Assembly (NCBI GenBank): GCA_021647145.1
Contig: JAKIVF010000171.1
Location: 1 to 5,300 of the forward strand
Origin: Methylococcaceae bacterium
GTDB taxonomy: Bacteria; Pseudomonadota; Gammaproteobacteria; Methylococcales; Methylomonadaceae
DNA length: 5,300 bases
Direction: 5' to 3'
The notes under the pieces were generated by a model that saw only the letters and a list, made by a program, of their open reading frames with translations, made no database searches and had not been told where the DNA came from. Both the position numbers and the translations under genes were made by a program. Shown piece after piece: positions 1 through 5,300 of the stretch. Within the stretch, counting starts at the first letter, position 1. The number at the start of each line of letters is the position of its first letter.

Positions 1-111
1 AAGGTGAGAACTTATGATTACATTCGAGATAGAGTCAGTGGCGAATTCAAGTTACCTTCTCTTGCACAGTTGATTGAAGAAAAATCTCAGGGGAATTTTG
101 TGCCTCCCTAG
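1..111 (+). CDS. C-terminal end of an unrecognised protein (partial)
   Basis: An open frame enters from the left edge and closes with TAG at 109-111, giving 36 visible residues that end in GNFVPP. The segment is hydrophilic and charged, with RDRVSGEF followed by a probable helix (SLAQLIEEKSQ). There is no membrane segment and no motif I can assign to a family. Protein-like composition and an unbroken frame from the edge support it as a real gene tail, but 36 codons is short evidence. The 311 bases after it contain no gene, so it appears to end its transcription unit. A transposase tail is possible, because the downstream sequence has short inverted repeats, but nothing in the residues shows this. 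Confidence 0.45.
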   Translation, partial: KVRTYDYIRDRVSGEFKLPSLAQLIEEKSQGNFVPP

Positions 112-422
112 AATTTATAACGGATACCTATTTTATGTCTTTTTGTCCAGGTTTTATCTATAAAAATAGTACTCAGGAACGCAAGACAACAAAATGTTTC
201 GCTTCTGAGGCTGTCAGGAAATTTTTTGAGAAATTTTGAGGTTTCTGAAAACCTGTCCCTGCGACTTTTTCAGGGTTGACTAATTAACAAAGGTTTTTTC
301 TTTAAGTAAGCAGTATTAGAGATTGCCTCCCTTTGATTTGCATAATGTTTCTGGCATGAACTAATTCTTAATCAAAAAATAACCACTTCGCTCCCACTCC
401 CTAACACCTATCCAACTATTCT
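112..422. other. Intergenic region, no gene seen
   Basis: This AT-rich stretch separates the plus-strand gene tail from the 3' end of the desaturase on the other strand, so the two genes converge here. I see no open frame of note, no recognisable gene relic and no clear promoter. The only structure is a pair of adjacent small hairpins at 239-275, listed separately. Just before them, ATTTTTTGAG and AAATTTTGAG stand side by side (221-240). The bases from 276 to 422 show nothing I can name. Confidence 0.6.
239..275. terminator. Two adjacent short hairpins, possible weak bidirectional terminator
   Basis: The first hairpin is AGGTTT, loop CTGA, AAACCT (239-254). The second is CCCTG, a 9-base loop CGACTTTTT, CAGGG (257-275). 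They lie between two convergent genes, where a terminator is expected. Neither stem is followed by a clean T-run on either strand, so factor-independent termination would be weak. They could equally be part of an old mobile-element end. Confidence 0.25.
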
Positions 423-1361
423 CTAACCACGCACAGGCGCACCGTCAGACCATTCCTTTATCAGCGCCCAATAGTTCTGTGTTATATGAGCATTATTAGC
501 ATATTCTTCATTTTGTAAAAGGGTTTTATGTAATTTTGGTAAATTATAAAACGGAACAGAGGGATATATATGATGCGCAATATGGATATGAATAAAATTA
601 GGAGCGAGCATTAAACGCTCCAAAAAGTTAGCCTCTATATGCCTAGTTTTATGTAACATTGACTCTCGACCCTCAATCCCTGCAAAATGCTCCGCGACCC
701 CTCTAACATAGGTAATCCAAAGGAAATAGGTGGACATCGGTACTAACCAATACATAATCAAACCCAACCAAAAATTAAAAACTATGCTCGCAGCTACCAC
801 GGATAATATGAATATAGTTCGAGGTATTTTAACCTTGTTTGGCATATTAGAGGTTAGAGAAAATGCTATTTTTAGTTCTGTAAAAAAATATGAACCAGAT
901 AAATAACGCAAAGTTATCCACAGTATTTCCTTTTTACTCTTAGGAGATTCAAAACGCCTAACCTGCTTTCGCTTCCAATCAGGGTCCCCTGGTTTATTTA
1001 CTAAATGATGATGTGCAAAATGGTTTTTCCTAAACGCATATACGGTCATCATTGCTGGCCAAGCACAGAAGACATCACCTACCCAATCATTTAATTTACG
1101 ATTTTTCATCAATCTATAGTGGGTGGCTTCATGCATTAAAACCGCTAACGCATTCAGTCTTGCCCCTATCCAAAACACGGTTAAAATATAAAACAGAGGA
1201 TTCATAAATTCTTCGCATAAAAGAATAGCACTGAATATCCCCACCCATTCTACAAATATTTGTACTAATCCGCGCCATTGTTTAATTTGTGATAATTCTT
1301 TTAGTGTAGATTTATCAATATATTTATTCAAAGAACCGTTATATTTATCTGTATTACTCAT
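423..1361 (-). CDS. Membrane fatty acid desaturase, RtxC-like
   Basis: This 312-residue protein is an integral-membrane di-iron desaturase expected to introduce a double bond into an acyl chain at the inner membrane, using O2 and an electron donor not encoded here. The three histidine boxes are present: HEATH (77-81), HFAHHH (114-119) and HIAHH (260-264), plus an EH pair at 224-225. Between boxes one and two lies NRKLNDWVGD, and DPDW follows box two, a layout typical of the group named after dihydrorhizobitoxine desaturase. Hydrophobic segments lie near 31-50, 54-70 and 183-216. Length and box spacing look complete. The ATG at 1359-1361 puts box one 77 residues in, which fits the family, but no good Shine-Dalgarno precedes it, so translation may be weak. 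It stands alone, 64 bases downstream of a decayed amidotransferase gene. The substrate cannot be told from sequence; a carotenoid or sphingolipid-type substrate is less likely but not excluded. Confidence 0.9.
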   Translation of the reverse strand: MSNTDKYNGSLNKYIDKSTLKELSQIKQWRGLVQIFVEWVGIFSAILLCEEFMNPLFYILTVFWIGARLNALAVLMHEATHYRLMKNRKLNDWVGDVFCAWPAMMTVYAFRKNHFAHHHLVNKPGDPDWKRKQVRRFESPKSKKEILWITLRYLSGSYFFTELKIAFSLTSNMPNKVKIPRTIFILSVVAASIVFNFWLGLIMYWLVPMSTYFLWITYVRGVAEHFAGIEGRESMLHKTRHIEANFLERLMLAPNFIHIHIAHHIYPSVPFYNLPKLHKTLLQNEEYANNAHITQNYWALIKEWSDGAPVRG

Positions 1362-1425
1362 AATTTATAGTTTATTGATCGACGCCAAAACGTTGCATAA
1401 TCTCTGTCACCGTAGCCTTAAGAAG

Positions 1426-1733
1426 CTATTGTAAAAAAATTCCTAACAATTTATCCCATATTCAGAAGCTATACTTTTTAGATGGAGCCGAACACCGTAT
1501 ATCTTACTATTCATTAAGTGAATTGCTATAAATGGATTAGGTATGCATTGAATAAAAAAGAGTTATCATGTTTTATAACATTAGTTTTATCATGCTAAAC
1601 TTTATCAGCTCGCACTACTTTAGCGCCAAAAACTTGATCTACAGCCTGATAACCTAAACACACCCCAAATAATGGAATTTTTCCTGCTGAAATGGATGAG
1701 AAGTTTAACGCCCTTTCTCTGCTTATGGCAAGG
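1426..1733 (-). pseudogene. Decayed PabA/TrpG-type glutamine amidotransferase
   Basis: Minus-strand translation in pieces matches the class I amidotransferase subunit of aminodeoxychorismate or anthranilate synthase, which releases ammonia from glutamine for the chorismate-using partner. The clearest block is IPLFGVCLGYQ followed by QVFGAKVVRADK, with the nucleophile Cys codon at 1658-1660. Next comes a TAG (1595-1597) where the family has Met, then HDKTNVIKHDNS. After a frameshift come NPF, then YGVR, HLKS and IASEYG. After one more single-base shift come KLLGIFLQ and TAG (1426-1428), the normal family C-terminus. Upstream, in another frame, NPC plus KGVKLLIHFS resembles the region after the SPGPC motif. 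The N-terminal third, about 30 residues before YGVR, and several residues between YGVR and HLKS are missing. The catalytic HPE triad residues read HLK. The gene is clearly dead. PabA and TrpG cannot be separated from these fragments. Confidence 0.8.
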
Positions 1734-2098
1734 ATTTAATAGACAAAGTGAATGAAAACTTAACTGGGGAATGGGTATCGGAGTCGTAACAGGGCAAAAA
1801 ACACCTATTGAAACACTCTTGTTGCAATGAACTACTAGTGAATGCGGATTCTGAGAGCGAAAGACAATAGATTCCCTATGCCGTTTCCTTCAAGTTATTG
1901 GAACAACATCTAAAATTTGAGTCCACCTGAAAACGCTTGTCACCAAACGGTGAAATTAGTAGGGCCAACTTTTCCAGAAATTCCAAGGGGTGGCTCGGAG
2001 GGGATAGAAGCAATTACACTCTGAATTCCATCAATAGAATATTTCAACATTTTTCTAGAAAGTGTTATCAACAGCAATATCTCTTTATAAAAACCTGT
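1724..2098 (+). other. Unassigned stretch with broken plus-strand open frames
   Basis: I do not recognise a gene here. One plus-strand frame from 1724 reads like protein (YGKDLIDKVNENL, then GEWVSES) and is broken by TAA (1787-1789), TAG (1868-1870) and TGA (1928-1930). At the last stop the frame shifted by one base continues from about 1917 (ENACHQTVKLVGPTFPEI and GSEGIEAITL), with a single stop before 2098. Read together these could be a decayed gene with frameshifts and stops, but overlapping frames in AT-rich DNA can look open by chance. The left edge overlaps the end of the amidotransferase relic and the right edge overlaps the end of the transposase relic. An apparent TTG-started frame at 1937-2146 is within this stretch and has no other support. 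Confidence 0.25.
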
Positions 2099-2710
2099 AG
2101 AGTTGTTATAAAACTAAACTGTCAGGGAGCTTGGTTTTTCACTTAGACCGCTCTGGCTATACTAGCTCTAATAAGATAATAGGCTTGCAGATAGAGTGCT
2201 ATTTCTTTTTTTAATCGTATCGGGGGAGGGTAGCGTATGATGTCCGTTTTTATATAGGTCTTAAGACTGCGGAAATCAAGCTCAATCAACTAATGCTGAG
2301 TGTAAAGCTCAGAAAGTTCTTTTTTGTGATATTTTTTTGCGTTCGTTTAGTATCGTTAGATAAACTTTATCTTTTACGGAAAACCCTCTAAACACTATTT
2401 TGCAGGGGAAGTATCATAATCATTCTGATTAATCCAAGCGAGCCTTCGCTTAGGCTTTTTCCATTCAATAAGATGATCTTTTGCCTCTAATTTTTTACCT
2501 TGGCGAAAGTCTGGCTTTCACTGTGCATGGTTTTGAACCAATATGTGTAAACCTTGCTGTAATATCAATGCGATAATCGCCCAAATACAAGTAATATTTA
2601 TCTGTCAGCAATAGGTCATGTTTAGCAATGCTATTAATCATTTGACTGAAAAATGAAGTTTCTCCGCTGCCTTTACCTTGGTAGAACCCCATAGAAATGA
2701 TTCAGGATAA
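2077..2710 (-). pseudogene. IS4-family transposase relic, C-terminal part
   Basis: Minus-strand translation follows the second half of an IS4-family DDE transposase. The 5' segment has YQGKGSGETS and then LLLTDKYY, whose Asp (2600-2602) fits the second catalytic Asp. A one-base shift near 2581 moves to a frame followed down to about 2077: LILQQG, NHAQ, KPDFRQGKKL, KDHLIEWKKPKRR, then NAKKYHKKELSELY, LIELDFRSLK, KKEIALYLQAYYLIR and FSFITTLQVF. The IS4 signature Y-2-R-3-E-6-K is visible with exact spacing: Tyr 2302-2304, His in place of Arg 2293-2295, Glu 2281-2283 and Lys 2260-2262. In-frame stops lie at 2518-2520, 2395-2397, 2374-2376, 2356-2358, 2347-2349, 2290-2292, 2143-2145 and 2122-2124. 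The N-terminal half and both element ends are missing, and no terminal inverted repeats or target duplication were found. The element is long dead. Its left end fades into unassigned sequence, and its right end stops 20 bases from the TPR gene's stop codon. Confidence 0.85.
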
Positions 2711-2729
2711 ATACCCAAAAAATCATATG

Positions 2730-3572
2730 TTAACTGGAGCTAGCCGAAAGAGATAGCCTCTTTATTAATTGTGTTAACAATGCCTTTCTCTGAACAGTTG
2801 TAGGATGACTTTTCTGCCGACCAGAAAGTGTTTCAATAGATTTTAAAGCCTGAAAATAATACTTTTTTGCTTCATCAGCCTTACCCTGCAGCATTAATAT
2901 ATCCCCTAAAGTCATTAGCCACTTATCATGCCTGTTCATATGCTGGTTAATATCTTTTGTAATCACCCAAGCAGTATCCAACTGCCCAGCTGATTGAGCA
3001 ATCTCCAATGCTTTTTTTTGTGCTGCATAAATAAAGCCGTATTTTGCTCTGGTATCAGTAAGTTGCTTAAGTGCTGGTAAGTAACCTTTACTTCCAACTG
3101 ATAATTGTACGTCTGCTCTCTCAATCAATAAGCCAGGGTCTGGAGTTTTAAGTAATTCAATTGCCTGGTTATACTCTTCAATAGCTTCTTTAGTTTTTCC
3201 TGCAAATTTAGCTTTTGTTCGCGCCCTAAACAAAATGGTATCTGAACTACTAGGCCATTTCTTTACAACTTGGTTTGCAATGACTAGAGCATCAGAGTTT
3301 CGATGTAATTTTAATAATGATTCGCCTTCCAATATCCATGCTTTTTTACTCACCGGGTTTTCTTTTACCACCTTGCGTGAGTCTTTTAAGGCAGCTTCAA
3401 ATTCACTATGTGCGAAATACAAACTGGCGCGATTTAATAACAACTCTTGATTATTAGGATGTTTAAGTAATTGCTGATTAATTTTAGAAATTTGTTGATT
3501 AATTTGCTCATGAGAAAAAATATTAGCGGAAAAGGAAGTAAATAAAAAAATAAATAACCAGTTGATATTCAT
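2730..3572 (-). CDS. Exported tetratricopeptide-repeat protein
   Basis: This 280-residue protein begins with a signal peptide: a short start, a hydrophobic core at 5-14 (WLFIFLFTSF) and likely cleavage after Ser20 or near Ala16, so it should act in the periplasm or outside the membrane. The rest is helical and solenoid-like. TPR-type helix pairs are visible at about 43-76 (RASLYFAHSEFEAALKDSRK), 77-110 and 111-143 (AKTKEAIEEYNQAIE-like pattern after FAG), with another at about 216-248 (LGDILMLQGKADEAKKYYFQ). Such proteins are protein-binding scaffolds with no catalytic residues. The ATG at 3570-3572 follows a strong Shine-Dalgarno 8 bases away, and no other start would keep the signal peptide. 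It diverges from the exported phosphoesterase at 3965, which suggests a shared process. The 3' end lies 20 bases from a dead transposase, so the original C-terminus or terminator may have been altered. The partner is unknown. Confidence 0.85.
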   Translation of the reverse strand: MNINWLFIFLFTSFSANIFSHEQINQQISKINQQLLKHPNNQELLLNRASLYFAHSEFEAALKDSRKVVKENPVSKKAWILEGESLLKLHRNSDALVIANQVVKKWPSSSDTILFRARTKAKFAGKTKEAIEEYNQAIELLKTPDPGLLIERADVQLSVGSKGYLPALKQLTDTRAKYGFIYAAQKKALEIAQSAGQLDTAWVITKDINQHMNRHDKWLMTLGDILMLQGKADEAKKYYFQALKSIETLSGRQKSHPTTVQRKALLTQLIKRLSLSASSS

Positions 3573-3580
3573 AACAGTAA

Positions 3581-3586
3581 TCCTCT
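3581..3586 (-). promoter_or_regulatory. Ribosome binding site of the TPR gene
   Basis: The minus strand reads AGAGGA, 8 bases before the ATG at 3570-3572. It is the strongest Shine-Dalgarno in the window and fixes the start of the TPR protein. Confidence 0.7.
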
Positions 3587-3639
3587 ACAATAAAATAAGA
3601 TTTAAAACTTAGATAAATATCACAAAAAAAACAAAAAAC

Positions 3640-3685
3640 AGAGGGTTGTTACAAAAATAATTAGAGGAAAGTCACAAAATAATTC
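3640..3685 (+). repeat. Two tandem AGAGG boxes of about 22 bases, with a third copy in unit B
   Basis: AGAGGGTTGTTACAAAAATA (3640-3659) is followed by AGAGGAAAGTCACAAAATAA (3664-3683), with TT after each. A third version, AGAGGAGAATTATAAAAATA, lies at 3881-3900, about 64 bases before the phosphoesterase start. The shared pattern is AGAGG, four or five variable bases, then a short TA/CA-rich tail. They may be protein-binding sites or old ribosome-binding sequence carried along by duplication; low complexity makes chance similarity possible. Confidence 0.35.
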
Positions 3686-3735
3686 GAATTTTAACTTAAA
3701 AACAATTGATTTAGCAAAATATAATTCGCTAAAGA

Positions 3736-3795
3736 ATGATAAAAAAGAACCTTTTGCGGATCTGTCATCCATATTTGTTGAAAATTTACTCATGA
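3736..3795 (+). pseudogene. Relic of a second phosphoesterase gene start
   Basis: In unit A the position equivalent to the phosphoesterase ATG carries ATGATAAAAAAGAAC, matching ATGCAAAAGAAGAAC at 3965 in 12 of 15 bases. The frame codes for MIKKNLLR and continues for only 19 residues to TGA (3793-3795), running into the relic of the second TPR gene. It probably encodes nothing useful. It is read as the leftover first codons of a lost phosphoesterase copy, but the match is short and A-rich, so the support rests on its position within the repeat. Confidence 0.4.
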
Positions 3796-3850
3796 GAAAA
3801 ACATTAGTTGAAAGGAATATAAAAAATATCGATTTGTATTTTGTATACAA
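3773..3850 (-). pseudogene. Relic of a second TPR-protein gene start
   Basis: The minus strand of unit B repeats the signal-peptide region of the TPR gene. The copy reads FFIFLSTNVF where the intact gene reads FLFTSFSANIF, then loses one T in the T-run before CTCATGAG, which shifts the frame. In the original frame the copy continues HE and then a stop, where the gene has HEQ. Similarity ends near 3773 at the CAACAAAT corresponding to residues NQQI. A longer minus-strand frame, 3620-3850, opens through this copy but is only the shifted relic plus AT-rich spacer. Confidence 0.6.
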
Positions 3851-3853
3851 AAT
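3838..3853. promoter_or_regulatory. 16-bp perfect palindrome, candidate operator
   Basis: The sequence ATTTTGTATACAAAAT equals its own reverse complement. The core TTGTATACAA has the GT-AT-AC layout common in operators of GntR-type regulators. It sits 111 bases upstream of the phosphoesterase ATG, in the divergent region that also serves the TPR gene. No regulator gene is in the window, so the binding protein is unknown, and AT-rich DNA makes such palindromes less rare. Confidence 0.4.
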
Positions 3854-3964
3854 TCACCCCATTAAAAAAGCAAAAAACTTAGAGGAGAATTATAAAAATA
3901 TTACATAACTTTAACTTGTAATCAATTATTTATTTTAGAAAAAAATTCATTGAGAGAACTTTAA

Positions 3965-5300
3965 ATGCAAAAGAAGAACAAAAAAAATCAACTTCGGCCT
4001 TTACTAGCAAAGGTCTCAATTTCTACTTTATTTGCCATCTCTAGTAATATCTCGGCAGAAATTATTCATAAGCCTTATCTACAACAACCAACGCCCAGTA
4101 GTATTATAGTTCGGTGGAGAACTGACGATAACTATCAAGGGAAAGTACATTTCGGCAGTTCACCCAGCACTCTCGATCAAGTTGTTTCTGATATCGGTTC
4201 AGGAACAGATCATGAAGTATCATTGACAGGGCTATCTGCAAATACAACTTATTATTATTCTGTAGGTAATTCAACTACGGTCGAAGCTGGGGGTGATACA
4301 AACCATTTTTTTAAAACCTCACCTAGCATTGGAAGCTCAGAATCAACGCGTATCTGGGTTCTTGGTGATTCCGGCACAGCAAGTGATGATGCAAGATCAG
4401 TAAGAGATGCTTATGTGAATAACTATTCAGGCACTGAAAAAGCAGATATGGTTTTAATGCTTGGTGATAATGTATACGGTGATTCAGGTTACGGAGCTGA
4501 AGAAGATTACAGAGCCGCTATATTTGACATGTATGAAAGTGTTTTGCGAAATACACCCTTATGGCCTACGATAGGCAATCATGATTGTGGCACAGTCCCA
4601 TATACAGAAGAGTCTTATTCTTACGATCATACAAGTATGACTGCGGTAGACTGCCCCTATTATGATATCTTTTCGCTACCAAAAAATGGAGAAGTTGGCG
4701 GACTTGCTTCTGGCACCGAGTCATATTATTCCTACAATTATAATAATATTCATTTTATCGTGCTTGATTCAGAAGGCAGTACTGACGCAGGTGGATCAGC
4801 AGCAATGAATGCAATGGTGAGTTGGCTTGAGGAAGACATCAGTAATAGCTCTCAAAAATGGATTATTGCTTTCTGGCACCATCCTCCGTATAGCAAAGGG
4901 TCTCATGATTCTGATAACGATAGCAAACTCACAACAATGCGTGAAAAAGTTTTACCCATCTTAGAGAATAATGGGGTAGATCTTGTACTATCAGGCCATA
5001 GTCATTCTTATGAACGCTCTTATTTATTAGATGGTCACTATGGATATTCTGATGAACTGGATAGCAACCCATCTATGAAACTTGATAGTGGTGATGGTCG
5101 TCCGGAAGGTGATGGAGCATACGAAAAAGAAAATGCACCCCATAAAGGTGCTGTTTATGTTGTTGCTGGAAATTCTGGCTCCGTTGGTTCTCCAGAAGGC
5201 ACCCATAATGCAATGAAAGTGGGGCCATTAGTTGTTCTTGGTTCTTTAGTCATTGATGTGAATGACAACCGCCTTGATGTGAAGTTTTTGCGTGATAATA
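3965..5300 (+). CDS. Exported purple-acid-phosphatase-type metallophosphoesterase (3' end beyond window)
   Basis: The first 445 residues are visible and the frame runs off the right edge. It should hydrolyse phosphate esters outside the cytoplasm with a two-metal centre; the substrate is unknown. A lysine-rich start and hydrophobic core at 13-29 form a signal peptide, with likely cleavage after Ala31 (SNISA, then E). Residues 36-118 look like the Fn3-like N-terminal domain of purple acid phosphatases (KPYLQQPTPSSIIVRW, then TGLSANTTYYYSVG). The catalytic domain follows with every expected motif: GDSG (Asp135), GDNVY (Asp168, Tyr171), GNHD (Asn205, His206), FWHHPPY (His305) and GHSHSYER (His345, His347). 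Tyr171 fits the iron-binding Tyr that gives these enzymes their colour. Cys208 and Cys230 could pair. The ATG is preceded by a modest GAGAG and gives a complete signal peptide. It diverges from the exported TPR gene. A related endonuclease or nucleotidase-like activity is possible, but the Tyr and Fn3-like domain favour an acid phosphatase. Confidence 0.92.
   Translation, partial: MQKKNKKNQLRPLLAKVSISTLFAISSNISAEIIHKPYLQQPTPSSIIVRWRTDDNYQGKVHFGSSPSTLDQVVSDIGSGTDHEVSLTGLSANTTYYYSVGNSTTVEAGGDTNHFFKTSPSIGSSESTRIWVLGDSGTASDDARSVRDAYVNNYSGTEKADMVLMLGDNVYGDSGYGAEEDYRAAIFDMYESVLRNTPLWPTIGNHDCGTVPYTEESYSYDHTSMTAVDCPYYDIFSLPKNGEVGGLASGTESYYSYNYNNIHFIVLDSEGSTDAGGSAAMNAMVSWLEEDISNSSQKWIIAFWHHPPYSKGSHDSDNDSKLTTMREKVLPILENNGVDLVLSGHSHSYERSYLLDGHYGYSDELDSNPSMKLDSGDGRPEGDGAYEKENAPHKGAVYVVAGNSGSVGSPEGTHNAMKVGPLVVLGSLVIDVNDNRLDVKFLRDN

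Larger units (their letters stand above)
3490..3750 (+). repeat. Unit A of an imperfect tandem duplication
   Basis: This unit runs from inside the 5' end of the TPR gene, across the spacer, to a start codon resembling that of the phosphoesterase. It matches unit B (3773-3984) in order and orientation. The best block, 3503-3537, matches 3785-3817 at 29 of 35 aligned columns, including 13 identical bases CTCATGAGAAAAA. A second block, 3661-3750, matches 3879-3984 with gaps, sharing TTAGAGGA, TTTAACTT-like and CAATT segments. Between the blocks unit A is about 60 bases longer than unit B. Confidence 0.7.
3573..3964. other. Divergent intergenic region shared by TPR and phosphoesterase genes
   Basis: This very AT-rich stretch of 392 bases must hold the promoters for both flanking genes. 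It is mostly built from the two duplicated units and their gene-start relics. I could not pick a convincing -35/-10 pair for either gene because A/T runs give many weak matches. The phosphoesterase start has only a modest Shine-Dalgarno, GAGAG at 3952-3956. Confidence 0.6.
3773..3984 (+). repeat. Unit B of an imperfect tandem duplication
   Basis: This is the second copy of the divergent control region. It begins at ATTTGTTG, where unit A begins with the same eight bases at 3490, and ends inside the first codons of the phosphoesterase gene. It has diverged more than unit A at the TPR side, where its gene start is frameshifted, and carries a palindrome (3838-3853) not seen in unit A. Repeat offset is 282-283 bases at the left block and 218 at the right block, which shows a deletion of roughly 60 bases in B or an insertion in A. 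Confidence 0.7.

Noticed and set aside
239..275. End of an insertion sequence next to the left gene tail
   Set aside because: Short inverted repeats are present, but no matching second end, target duplication or transposase motif can be seen.
1937..2146. Plus-strand open frame of 69 codons starting at TTG
   Set aside because: It overlaps the recognisable transposase relic on the other strand, has no ribosome binding site, and its sequence resembles no family.
2495..2692. Minus-strand open frame of 65 codons as a separate small gene
   Set aside because: Its first 36 or so residues are the 5' segment of the IS4 transposase relic; the rest is out-of-frame reading past the shift near 2581.
3235..3450. 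Plus-strand open frame of 71 codons
   Set aside because: It is the antisense shadow of the intact TPR gene, with no start signal of its own.
3620..3850. Minus-strand open frame of 76 codons, hydrophobic, possibly a small membrane protein
   Set aside because: It starts at TTG, has no ribosome binding site, and consists of a frameshifted copy of the TPR gene's signal-peptide region followed by AT-rich spacer.
3573..3964. CRISPR-like or iteron array in the repeated intergenic region
   Set aside because: There are only two or three imperfect copies with unequal spacing, and the longer similarity is explained by duplication of gene starts.

Overview
The window looks like accessory DNA from an AT-rich bacterial chromosome. 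A gammaproteobacterium is the most likely host, judged only from gene style: a RtxC-like fatty acid desaturase, a PabA/TrpG-type amidotransferase relic, an IS4-family transposase relic and an exported TPR protein. No species can be named. I see no rRNA, tRNA or CRISPR array.

Layout from left to right. Positions 1-111 hold the last 36 codons of an unrecognised plus-strand gene. Positions 112-422 are non-coding with two small hairpins. Positions 423-1361 (minus) hold an intact membrane fatty acid desaturase with all three histidine boxes. Positions 1426 to about 2710 are a gene graveyard. It holds a decayed PabA/TrpG glutamine amidotransferase gene (minus), an unassigned stretch of broken open frames, and the C-terminal part of an IS4-family transposase (minus) that can be followed through at least eight in-frame stops. 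Positions 2730-3572 (minus) hold an intact exported TPR protein. Positions 3573-3964 form the divergent intergenic region. From 3965 to the right edge (plus) runs the first 445 codons of an exported purple-acid-phosphatase-type metallophosphoesterase with a complete set of metal-ligand motifs.

The most interesting structure lies between the last two genes. The region is an imperfect tandem duplication. Unit A (about 3490-3750) and unit B (about 3773-3984) each contain, in the same order, the 5' end of a TPR-type gene reading left, an AT-rich spacer with an AGAGG box, and a start resembling that of the phosphoesterase reading right. Only the outer genes survive. Between them remain a phosphoesterase-like start (3736-3795) and a frameshifted TPR-type signal-peptide start (about 3773-3850). 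This is what a head-to-tail duplication of a TPR/phosphoesterase pair would leave after the two inner genes were lost. A 16-bp perfect palindrome at 3838-3853 in unit B is a possible operator.

The TPR protein and the phosphoesterase probably act together or are co-regulated in the envelope, because both carry export signals, they diverge from one control region, and that region appears to have been duplicated as a block. The desaturase stands alone among decayed sequence and would act on acyl chains at the inner membrane. I found no convincing new defence or mobile system; the duplication scar is the best candidate for further work.
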